Part shown: one piece after another, positions 1-4,600 of the stretch | Layout of the letters: each line of letters opens with the position of its first letter | How positions within the stretch are numbered: the stretch's first letter is position 1 | NCBI GenBank assembly: GCA_024405075.1 | Contig: JAKSPG010000102.1 | Span: 1-5,351, forward strand | Direction: 5' to 3' | Length of the DNA stretch: 5,351 nucleotides | DNA from: Elusimicrobiaceae bacterium | Lineage (GTDB): Bacteria > Elusimicrobiota > Elusimicrobia > Elusimicrobiales > Elusimicrobiaceae | Translations under genes and position numbers: made by a program | Notes under the pieces: generated by a model | Databases searched by the model: none | Seen by the model: only the letters and a program-made list of their open reading frames with translations | Told to the model about the DNA's origin: nothing

Positions 1-135
1 CAGTTTCTTTCCTTTCAAGAAATTGCCGACCTGGTAAAACGGCCGTTAGGAACTGTGCTAGCCGATTGTCACCGGGGTATTCAAAAGATTAAGCAGCTTT
101 TAGGGGCTCAAATTGCCCAAGAGGAACGAATATGA
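1..135 (+). CDS. ECF-type RNA polymerase sigma factor, C-terminal fragment (region 4)
   Basis: The window opens inside this gene; only the last 44 codons before a TGA stop are present. The fragment carries the sigma region 4.2 helix-turn-helix that contacts the -35 promoter element: FQEIADLV at about residues 5-12, the turn with the hallmark GTV (17-19), then a recognition helix and HRGIQKIKQLL (24-34). This fits the usual group 4 pattern 'EIA..L..P.GTV..R..RG...L...L', although ADC stands where SRL is typical. The stop codon overlaps the start of the next gene (ATGA at 132-135), which indicates translational coupling with the anti-sigma factor, the normal arrangement for ECF sigma/anti-sigma pairs. 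Such factors are held inactive by the partner until an envelope or oxidative signal arrives. The ECF subgroup cannot be assigned without the missing N-terminus. Confidence 0.82.
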   Translation, partial: QFLSFQEIADLVKRPLGTVLADCHRGIQKIKQLLGAQIAQEERI

Positions 136-533
136 AATTGTGTGAAAATATCCTGTTATATGCACAAGGCGAGTTGCCTGAAACAGACCGTGCTGCATTT
201 GAAGCACATTTGAAAGCGTGTCCGTCGTGTCAGGCAGAGCTGAAGTTTTTGCAAAAATTGGATGAGGGGTTATCCGCCCCGGCGGCACCCCAGCGGGTGG
301 TAGATAAATTGTTTGCCCGCACCACGCGCAAAAAAACGTTATGGGCGCGTTTTAAACTGGCCTGGACGGCCGCTGCAGTAGTGGCGGTATTAGCGGGTGT
401 GGTAGCAGTAAAAATTCACCCGGCCGTGCAACCCTTTGAAGCCGCCGAATTGGTAGCGTATGTAAATGAAGATGCCGGCGATGAATATACGGTGTTTGCA
501 CAAGAATTGACAGACATGGAAGCGTATTTCTAA
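132..533 (+). CDS. Zinc-finger (ZAS / zf-HC2) anti-sigma factor, single-pass membrane protein
   Basis: This 133-residue protein starts on the ATG that overlaps the sigma factor stop. The N-terminal cytoplasmic part shows the anti-sigma zinc motif: Cys4, then His26-x3-Cys30-x2-Cys33 in HLKACPSCQAEL. This matches the H-x3-C-x2-C signature of the ZAS family, with Cys4 as a likely fourth ligand. A basic stretch (about 63-75) leads into one hydrophobic span (about 76-93), followed by a short acidic tail of about 40 residues on the far side of the membrane. The family binds its cognate sigma factor at the inner membrane and releases it when the sensor side is perturbed or cleaved. The gene lies between the sigma factor and a secreted protein and is almost certainly co-transcribed with both. 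The small extracytoplasmic domain suggests that sensing uses a partner protein or proteolysis; that is inference. Confidence 0.85.
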   Translation: MKLCENILLYAQGELPETDRAAFEAHLKACPSCQAELKFLQKLDEGLSAPAAPQRVVDKLFARTTRKKTLWARFKLAWTAAAVVAVLAGVVAVKIHPAVQPFEAAELVAYVNEDAGDEYTVFAQELTDMEAYF

Positions 534-545
534 AAGGAGGAGTGT

Positions 546-1172
546 ATGAAGAACAAATGGATGCTGTTTTTACTGACCGGAGTGTTAGTATTACCAGTCT
601 TCGCTGCTGAGGAAGCGGCTGATGTGGTGGCGCAAAAAGAGCCCACCGTGGTGGCCGAACAAGGTGGCCCGCGCATGAAAGCCATGCGCCCAGGGGATTT
701 CAAAAAGGCTCAAAAGGAACACCGGGCTAAAATGAAAGCTACCGAAGAAAAAATGGAGAAATTGGTAAAAGAATATAAAAAACTCAAAGGCAAAAAACAA
801 GAAGCAAAAAAAGCCGAAATTGTAGCCGAAGTGGAAAAAATCCGCGAGGAACAATTGAAATTCAAACAAGCGCAATTGGATAAATTTGCTAAGCGTTTGG
901 AAGAAATGAAAAAACATCTGGAGGAAGAAAAATCGCCTGAAGGACAAAAAGTATGGGTAGATAAAAAAACGAACGCGCTTATTGAGTCGGACGGAAGTTT
1001 AAAAGTACTTTTTGATCGCCCCGCTCCGCAACAATTCCAGGACGGGAAAGTGAAAAAATACAAAGGGTTTCGCTTTCACGGCCCGAAAGGCGGCCAAGGC
1101 CCGCATATGAGGGCTGAACAAGATCCGGGCCGGGTAGGATTACTCCCCCCGCCCCCGGCAGAAGAGAAATAA
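546..1172 (+). CDS. Secreted charged coiled-coil protein of unknown function, third gene of the sigma operon
   Basis: I do not recognise this 208-residue protein. It starts at an ATG 12 bases after the anti-sigma stop, behind a near-perfect Shine-Dalgarno AAGGAGG (534-540, 5-base spacing). Residues 1-20 form a signal peptide (MKNK, hydrophobic core, VFA, then AEE), so it should be exported to the periplasm or beyond. Residues about 48-135 are extremely rich in Lys and Glu with heptad-like spacing, a probable long coiled coil. After that comes a less charged segment (WVDKKTNALIESDGSLKVLF, about 137-156), then a Gly/Pro/Lys-rich tail ending in PPPPAEEK. I see no cysteine, no catalytic motif and no lipobox. 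Its position suggests it is a periplasmic target or co-sensor of the sigma/anti-sigma pair. It recalls small helical envelope-stress chaperones of the Spy/CpxP kind, but I see no LTxxQ motif, so that is only an analogy. Confidence 0.78.
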   Translation: MKNKWMLFLLTGVLVLPVFAAEEAADVVAQKEPTVVAEQGGPRMKAMRPGDFKKAQKEHRAKMKATEEKMEKLVKEYKKLKGKKQEAKKAEIVAEVEKIREEQLKFKQAQLDKFAKRLEEMKKHLEEEKSPEGQKVWVDKKTNALIESDGSLKVLFDRPAPQQFQDGKVKKYKGFRFHGPKGGQGPHMRAEQDPGRVGLLPPPPAEEK

Positions 1173-1188
1173 GTTACGATTCATCTTT

Positions 1189-1224
1189 GTCATCCCTGAT
1201 TACGAGTTTCGGGGATGACTTTTT
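1189..1224 (+). terminator. Rho-independent terminator of the sigma operon
   Basis: The stem GTCATCCC (1189-1196) pairs perfectly with GGGATGAC (1212-1219). It extends inward by a T-G wobble, G-C and A-T to 11 pairs with a 9-base loop, and TTTTT (1220-1224) follows directly. It lies 16 bases after the coiled-coil gene stop. On the opposite strand there is no T-tract after the stem, so it should not terminate the convergent pilin transcript efficiently. The CATCCC...GGGGATG arms also resemble widespread palindromic intergenic repeats, so it may be a repeat copy serving as a terminator. Confidence 0.75.
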
Positions 1225-1248
1225 ATACCCCCGTCGGCGAGAGGATTT

Positions 1249-1746
1249 TTAATTTAGGTAATACGCTTGCCCGCTGCTAGTATTGTGAGGATACACAAAA
1301 CCTGTTTTATCGTTAGATAAGGCCCGGCAAACTTGCGTTCCTATTTTATTATCCAACTTGGCGATACACATAAAACGTCCTTTCAACGGACTATCTACAT
1401 TTTGCATAAAATAACGAAAGTCATAATCGCCGCTCTTCCTTTTGAGATGAATATTATAGGTGCTAGGATCTATATAGTTCGTGTTTCCTGTGTTATGCCC
1501 CCAAAAGTAAGTCAAATCCTGTCGTTCCACTCCCAAGGCATCATAATCCATGGTATAACTGCCGTTGGCTAAATAATATATTTCTTCCGCGTCGGCCAGT
1601 TTACGCGCCCATTGGACGGCTTCGACCGCGCGGGATTTTTCTACGGCTTTTTGGTACTGGGGCAGGGCTATAGCGGCTAAAATGCCGATAATCAGTACCA
1701 CGACCAATAATTCAATGAGCGTAAACCCATTTTTCTTGTTTGTCAT
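1249..1746 (-). CDS. Type IV pilin-like protein (class III signal peptide, PilE/PilA type)
   Basis: This 165-residue protein begins with a short prepilin leader (MTNKKNG) cut by prepilin peptidase between Gly7 and Phe8. The conserved FTLIELLVVVLIIGILAAIALP follows, with the critical Glu at mature position 5 (Glu12). Residues 8-28 are the membrane and assembly helix, continuing amphipathically to about 58. The C-terminal globular part has two cysteines, Cys127 and Cys140, spaced as a D-region disulfide typical of major pilins. I chose the ATG at 1746 because AAGGAG lies 6 bases upstream (complement of 1753-1758) and the leader length is then normal; the open frame continues 15 codons upstream without ribosome-site support. 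No pilus assembly genes are adjacent, so it is an orphan pilin or pseudopilin, needing assembly ATPase, platform and secretin genes elsewhere. Major pilin, minor pilin and type II secretion pseudopilin cannot be separated from sequence alone. Confidence 0.9.
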   Translation of the reverse strand: MTNKKNGFTLIELLVVVLIIGILAAIALPQYQKAVEKSRAVEAVQWARKLADAEEIYYLANGSYTMDYDALGVERQDLTYFWGHNTGNTNYIDPSTYNIHLKRKSGDYDFRYFMQNVDSPLKGRFMCIAKLDNKIGTQVCRALSNDKTGFVYPHNTSSGQAYYLN

Positions 1747-1789
1747 TGGTTTCTCCTTATTTCTTCTGTTTTTTGGGAGAAAACGGACC

Positions 1790-1853
1790 AAACAAAAACG
1801 GCCGTTTTATGTCGGCGGGTCCAATCACAGTCCCGTTAAACAAAAACAGCCGT
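1790..1853 (+). repeat. Imperfect direct repeat AAACAAAAAC(G/A)GCCGT, two copies
   Basis: AAACAAAAACGGCCGT at 1790-1805 recurs as AAACAAAAACAGCCGT at 1838-1853, 15 of 16 bases identical and 48 bases apart. On the - strand each reads as a GC-rich end followed by TTTTTGTTT, the tail of an intrinsic terminator. The first copy overlaps the 14-base perfect palindrome AAAACGGCCGTTTT (1795-1808). The two may be tandem terminators, or duplicated ends of the surrounding element. Confidence 0.5.
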
Positions 1854-1891
1854 AGTTTCGCATATGCAAGAGCATATGCGAAACATTCGGC
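1841..1891 (-). terminator. Strong hairpin with - strand T-tract upstream of the pilin gene
   Basis: GTTTCGCATATGC (1855-1867) and GCATATGCGAAAC (1872-1884) form a perfect 13-bp stem with a 4-base loop. The base is extended by GCCG (1849-1852) pairing CGGC (1888-1891) across a small bulge. Read on the - strand the stem is followed by TGTTTTTG (complement of 1841-1848), giving an intrinsic-terminator shape. It would end transcripts of the lipoprotein gene, whose stop is about 165 bases upstream on that strand, or attenuate read-through into the pilin. The T-tract is interrupted by G, so strength is uncertain. Confidence 0.5.
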
Positions 1892-1953
1892 ACAACGCGT
1901 GCGGGTAATTAGTCCGTTTACGTTGTGCCTAAACACGACTGCTTTTGGTGTGA

Positions 1954-2002
1954 TTGGATGCCGGTTTCCCAGCAACTCCCGCACAACCAACGCGGGATCC
2001 AA
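1954..2002 (-). other. Predicted three-helix junction (Y-shaped) in DNA or RNA
   Basis: TTGGAT (1954-1959) pairs perfectly with ATCCAA (1997-2002), closing two adjacent hairpins. One is CCCGC (1978-1982) with GCGGG (1992-1996), loop of 9 bases. The other, read on the - strand, is GCTGG-GAAA-CCGGC (1973 back to 1960), five pairs including one G-U wobble and capped by a GAAA tetraloop of the GNRA class. Only four bases separate the two hairpins and none separate them from the closing stem. The GNRA loop exists only in the - strand transcript, which favours that strand as the functional RNA if it is one. Similar GGATCCCGC...GCGGG...CCGGC...ATCC architecture also occurs in dispersed bacterial palindromic repeats. 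Confidence 0.45.
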
Positions 2003-2056
2003 AAACAGATAAATTTTTTACTGCTTACTTCTTTTTATTACTGGCATGTAACGGGC

Positions 2057-2374
2057 TTATTTAAGCACATCGTTCCACGCATCTTTTTCTTGCTTAATTT
2101 GTGTTTTTACTGTCTCAATTTTCTGTTGGACGGCTTCTTGTGCGGCTTGCGCAGCCGTCTTTTGCCCGGAGGCTACTTCCCCGGCCGCTTTGGCTTGTTG
2201 GTACTGCTGTTTAACCGTTTCAATTTGCTGACGGGTTTGGGCCGATTTTTCCAATGCTTGGTCCAATGTAATCGGCTGGGAAGCTGCCGTAGAGGACTGA
2301 GTGGTCGTGCCGGTGCTGGCGCAACCAGCAGCTGCTAACGCAGCGGTTAAAGCAACGAAACATACTTTATTCAT
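2057..2374 (-). CDS. Small coiled-coil lipoprotein of unknown function
   Basis: This 105-residue protein has a classic lipoprotein signal: MNK, a hydrophobic core, then the lipobox LAAAGC with Cys18 as the lipidated residue. Ala at position +2 makes outer-membrane sorting possible. After a Ser/Thr/Gln-rich linker (about 19-36), residues about 37-105 are one long Gln/Ala/Lys/Glu-rich helix with repeating hydrophobic positions (IETVKQQ and IETVKTQ are near copies about 40 residues apart), probably a coiled coil. I chose the ATG at 2374 because AAGGAG (complement of 2384-2389) lies 9 bases upstream; an in-frame TTG at 2395 would place that ribosome site inside the gene. It sits upstream of the pilin on the same strand but 310 structured bases away, so co-transcription is doubtful. 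A structural role like that of Lpp is conceivable, but the size and the missing C-terminal Lys pattern do not allow naming it. Confidence 0.8.
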   Translation of the reverse strand: MNKVCFVALTAALAAAGCASTGTTTQSSTAASQPITLDQALEKSAQTRQQIETVKQQYQQAKAAGEVASGQKTAAQAAQEAVQQKIETVKTQIKQEKDAWNDVLK

Positions 2375-2417
2375 ATAACTGTGCTCCTTATACAATAAAC
2401 TAATATCCCCTCTATTC

Positions 2418-2448
2418 TATAAAATTTTGCGTTAAAAGTTTGTACAAT
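2418..2448. promoter_or_regulatory. Overlapping divergent promoters for the lipoprotein gene and rmuC
   Basis: For the lipoprotein, the - strand shows TTGTAC (complement of 2442-2447), an 18-base spacer and TTTATA (complement of 2418-2423), giving a leader of about 35 bases. For rmuC, TACAAT (2443-2448) is a good -10 about 25 bases before its ATG, but no recognisable -35 precedes it. The rmuC -10 overlaps the lipoprotein -35, so the two would compete for polymerase. These are consensus matches only. Confidence 0.35.
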
Positions 2449-2473
2449 AAGAACAAAGAGGGAGGAAAATTTT

Positions 2474-3709
2474 ATGATTATTTTGGCGATATTAGTCGGT
2501 GTTTTAATGGGTGGTGGGTTCGTGTATTTGTGGCAATCGGCCCGGTTGAAAACGGCCTTGGCGGCAGGTCAGGCCACGTTAGCCGTGGATAAGGCGCGAC
2601 TGGAAGAAGAAGCGCGTAGTTTGCAACGGGAAAAAGAATTGATTGAAAAAAATTTTAGCGCACTTTCTGCTACCTATAAAGCGCAATTTGGTGAACTGGC
2701 CGGAAAAATTTTAGACGAAAAAACAAAAGGGTTGGAAGTTAAAAACAGCGAAACGTTGGCTCCCCTTCGTCAAGATTTGGAAAATTTTGCTAAAAAAGTA
2801 ACTGATATGGAACGTCAAAACACCGCGGCCCAAGCACGGTTGGAAAAAGGGCTGACGGATGCGATGAAATCTTCCGAAAAAGTAGATCAAAGTGCTGTTA
2901 ATTTGACTAACGCCATTAAAGGCGAATCTATTGTGCGCGGCAGTTGGGGTGAGGAAACGCTTAAACGCATTTTGGACGTGGCCGGTATGCAAGAAGGAGT
3001 GGATTACTTTCAACAAGTTTCCGATGAAGGCAAGCGCGTGGATGTGCAGGTAGCTTTGCCGGGCGGACGGTGGATTGTCGTGGATGCCAAGACGCTTTTT
3101 AATCATTACGTGCACTATTTCAACGCGCAGGATCCCAAGGAAAAACAGGCGGCACTTGACGAACATGTTAAAGACGTTAAAAAAACCATGAAAGATTTAA
3201 GTGCCAAGAAATACTATAAAAAATTCCAGGCCCAGGGCGATAAAATTCAGCCCGACTATACCTTAATGTTCGTCTACCCGGAAAGCGCGCTGCTGGCCGC
3301 GGTAGAGGCCGCACCGGATATTTTAAGCGAAGCGTGGAAAAATAACATTGCGCTCGTGTCGGCAACGTCGCTGATGAGTACGCTTAAAATGGTGGCCAAA
3401 CTGTGGGATATTAACACGCAGCACGAATATATGGAAGATTTGAAAGAGGATATTTTAAAACTGATGGAAAAGTTTAACGATTTCCTCATCAATTTTGCCA
3501 AGGCCGAACAAGCCGTTACTAATGCGGCCGAAGCGGTCAAAATCGCACGCGGCCATATTGACGGCAACAAAGGGGCGCTGCTACCTGTGGCGCAGCGTAT
3601 TGTAGATATTTACGAAGTCCCACTTACTAAACAAAACGTGCGCCTATTAAAGCGCGGCGAGTACGATTACGACGGCGGTAAAAATAACGAAAACAAAGAA
3701 TTGTTGTAA
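2474..3709 (+). CDS. rmuC: DNA recombination protein RmuC
   Basis: This 411-residue protein has the RmuC layout: a single N-terminal hydrophobic anchor (about 2-20), a charged coiled-coil stretch (about 22-125), then the conserved core. The family signature appears as LTNAIKGESIVRGSWGEETL (GSWGE with Trp158) and MQEGVDYFQQ. The nuclease-like site follows, with Asp190 (RVDVQV) and Asp204-x-Lys206 (VVDAK) fitting a PD-(D/E)xK fold. The usual Pro before the first Asp is Val here. YTLMFVYPESAL and the Trp/Asn-rich ALVSATSLMSTLKMVAKLW segment complete the domain. In E. coli RmuC limits inversion between short inverted repeats; its biochemical activity is not well defined. E. coli RmuC is about 475 residues, and the shorter length here lies in the termini. 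Start ATG is supported by GGAGG (2461-2465) 8 bases upstream. It is monocistronic, ending at its own terminator. Confidence 0.93.
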   Translation: MIILAILVGVLMGGGFVYLWQSARLKTALAAGQATLAVDKARLEEEARSLQREKELIEKNFSALSATYKAQFGELAGKILDEKTKGLEVKNSETLAPLRQDLENFAKKVTDMERQNTAAQARLEKGLTDAMKSSEKVDQSAVNLTNAIKGESIVRGSWGEETLKRILDVAGMQEGVDYFQQVSDEGKRVDVQVALPGGRWIVVDAKTLFNHYVHYFNAQDPKEKQAALDEHVKDVKKTMKDLSAKKYYKKFQAQGDKIQPDYTLMFVYPESALLAAVEAAPDILSEAWKNNIALVSATSLMSTLKMVAKLWDINTQHEYMEDLKEDILKLMEKFNDFLINFAKAEQAVTNAAEAVKIARGHIDGNKGALLPVAQRIVDIYEVPLTKQNVRLLKRGEYDYDGGKNNENKELL

Positions 3710-3731
3710 CCTATTTTTGGGTACCAAACAT

Positions 3732-3766
3732 AACGGCACAAGTTGTTGGCTTGTGCCGTTTTTTTT
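3732..3766 (+). terminator. Rho-independent terminator after rmuC
   Basis: AACGGCACAAG (3732-3742) pairs perfectly over 11 bases with CTTGTGCCGTT (3750-3760) across a 7-base loop, and a T-run continues from the stem to 3766. It lies 22 bases after the rmuC stop. On the - strand the stem is followed only by ATGTTTGG, so termination of the convergent membrane protein gene here would be weak. Confidence 0.92.
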
Positions 3767-3795
3767 GTTGGGTTTTTGAAGTATGTTTATAAGTT

Positions 3796-4434
3796 TTATC
3801 CTTTCATAAAAAACCGGTCGTGGCCATCATCATCGTCGTTGTAGTTGTGCCCGTTCGGATTATTCCACGCCCAAAAATGGGCGAAAAATAAGTAAATTCC
3901 CAGCCCGGTCAAAAATGCACTCAAGCCGTAAAAGGCGTGGCGGATGTGCCACTCGTACCCTTCCGTGCCCAGCCACTTGTGCATATAATCCCAGTCGGGT
4001 AGTGTTTCGGGGCCTGCGTTTAAGAGGGATATTACCGGGTCTAAACTACATCCGGCATAATGTCCTACGCTGTAACATGCAATGGCCAATAACAGTAAAC
4101 ATACATCCGCTTGGATTTCTTTTCCCCGCCGTAAAAATACAAAATAGGCCAATAACGGCACGCCTAATTCCATAAGCGTTCCCCCCCAAATGGTCATCTT
4201 AAAGTTACCCAAAAACAACATGCGGAAAATGGGATGTCCGGCTTCGTGTATGCCAATGGTAAACAGCCACAAAACCCCGGCCAGCGGGTTGTGGCGCGGC
4301 CCTACAAACCATTGGTACGTAAAATACGTTACCAGGCCGATAAATAAGATCCCTTTCCAACCGTATTTCCAGAACAACGGGCCTTTGCGGTGAGGATCCA
4401 AAAAATCCCAAAAATTATTCCATAAATCGTTCAT
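3796..4434 (-). CDS. Multi-pass membrane protein with HExxH motif, putative M50-like zinc metallopeptidase
   Basis: This 212-residue protein has about five hydrophobic segments (about 27-44, 52-74, 86-101, 109-127, 168-190). The second contains H63-E-A-G-H67, the zinc-binding HExxH of gluzincin-type and site-2 proteases, embedded in the membrane as in family M50. Downstream come GGTLMELGVPLL (84-95), resembling the 'GG...Q...P' segment of small HEAGH membrane proteins, and LPDWDYMH (145-152), where Asp147 or Asp149 could be the third zinc ligand. There is no PDZ domain, unlike RseP. The soluble tail ends in Asn/His/Asp-rich NYNDDDDGHDRFF. No Shine-Dalgarno precedes the ATG. It stands alone, convergent with rmuC and divergent from the porin. 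An anti-sigma factor is encoded 3.3 kb away and site-2 proteases can cleave such proteins, but any link is speculation. An inactive metalloprotease homologue is possible. Confidence 0.72.
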   Translation of the reverse strand: MNDLWNNFWDFLDPHRKGPLFWKYGWKGILFIGLVTYFTYQWFVGPRHNPLAGVLWLFTIGIHEAGHPIFRMLFLGNFKMTIWGGTLMELGVPLLAYFVFLRRGKEIQADVCLLLLAIACYSVGHYAGCSLDPVISLLNAGPETLPDWDYMHKWLGTEGYEWHIRHAFYGLSAFLTGLGIYLFFAHFWAWNNPNGHNYNDDDDGHDRFFMKG

Positions 4435-4443
4435 AATGTTTCT

Positions 4444-4452
4444 ATTTTAACA
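4444..4452 (-). promoter_or_regulatory. Candidate extended -10 promoter giving a leaderless transcript
   Basis: On the - strand TGTTAAAAT (complement of 4444-4452) matches an extended -10 (TGnTATAAT, 5 of 6 in the hexamer). A T-run lies near the -35 position. Transcription would start about 6-7 bases further, at about 4437-4438, only a few bases before the ATG at 4434. This fits the absence of a ribosome site. Confidence 0.4.
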
Positions 4453-4553
4453 ATTTTTGCACGCTTAAAAAAAGATTAGTTTTTTAGTTTTCCCGTCGGA
4501 AAAATTTTTCTGATCTGTTTTTTGCGTTGAGCGTGTTTGCCCAGATTGGTACT

Positions 4554-4594
4554 TTTAATAAGACGTACAAACGTCAAATTTACCAAATGGGAGG
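4554..4594 (+). promoter_or_regulatory. Candidate -10, small hairpin and ribosome site before the porin gene
   Basis: TTTAAT (4554-4559) matches the -10 consensus at 5 of 6 positions, but no good -35 is at the right distance. GACGT (4562-4566) and ACGTC (4571-4575) form a 5-bp inverted repeat with a 4-base loop right at the expected transcription start, a possible operator or 5' stem. GGGAGG (4589-4594) is a good Shine-Dalgarno, 6 bases from the ATG at 4601, and decides that start. Further upstream, GAAAAATTTTTC (4499-4510) is a perfect 12-base palindrome in an AT-rich stretch. Confidence 0.35.
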
Positions 4595-4600
4595 ATGTTC

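Larger units (their letters stand above)
1766..2008. repeat. Palindrome-rich intergenic element with CTGTTTTT(T)GG inverted ends
   Basis: The left edge reads CTGTTTTTTGG (1766-1776) and the right edge reads CCAAAAACAG (1999-2008), inverted copies differing by one T. Inside are several more perfect inverted pairs: AAACGGAC 1781-1788 with GTCCGTTT 1912-1919; GGACC 1785-1789 with GGTCC 1818-1822; TCCAATCACA 1820-1829 with TGTGATTGGA 1949-1958; GTTTCGCATATGC 1855-1867 with its complement 1872-1884; GGCACAACG 1889-1897 with CGTTGTGCC 1921-1929; CCCGC 1978-1982 with GCGGG 1992-1996. Further copies of the edge motif lie at 1841-1849 and 1939-1948 (CTGCTTTTGG). This density is far above chance for a 243-base stretch. 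I see no clear target-site duplication and no transposase. It could be a non-autonomous palindromic repeat (MITE or REP-like) or a structured RNA; copy number in the genome would tell. Confidence 0.5.
1747..2056. other. 310-base intergenic region without a convincing gene, dense in inverted repeats
   Basis: Between the pilin start and the lipoprotein stop I find no supported gene. Both strands happen to stay open for about 80-90 codons here, but those frames begin without a ribosome site and run through palindromes. The region holds the inverted-repeat element described separately (1766-2008) and the pilin ribosome site (complement of 1753-1758). The AT-rich stretch 2003-2050 could hold a - strand promoter, but no clear -35/-10 pair stands out. 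Confidence 0.7.

Noticed and set aside
591..1063. Two overlapping - strand open frames rich in Phe or Ser.
   Set aside because: Shadows of the Lys/Glu-rich coiled-coil gene: AAA/GAA codons read in reverse give TTT/TTC.
1747..1791. Upstream extension of the pilin by 15 residues.
   Set aside because: The AAGGAG site and a normal 7-residue prepilin leader both point to the ATG at 1746.
1889..1957. Integron attC-like site in the inverted repeats.
   Set aside because: Some arms look like imperfect palindromes, but I do not find the paired RYYYAAC/GTTRRRY core boxes in the right arrangement, and no integrase is present.
1757..2002. An 81-codon open frame on the - strand through the palindromic intergenic region.
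   Set aside because: It would start at TTG without a ribosome site, its sequence is dictated by inverted repeats, and it overlaps the pilin ribosome site. No recognisable protein features.
1766..2008. CRISPR array.
   Set aside because: The repeats are inverted and unevenly spaced; there is no series of identical direct repeats with unique spacers and no cas gene.
1740..2012. A 90-codon open frame on the + strand in the same region.
   Set aside because: Opposite-strand reading of the same palindromes; no ribosome site and it runs antisense into the pilin start.
2711..3570. Several - strand open frames inside rmuC.
   Set aside because: Antisense shadows of a well-supported gene, without ribosome sites or recognisable products.
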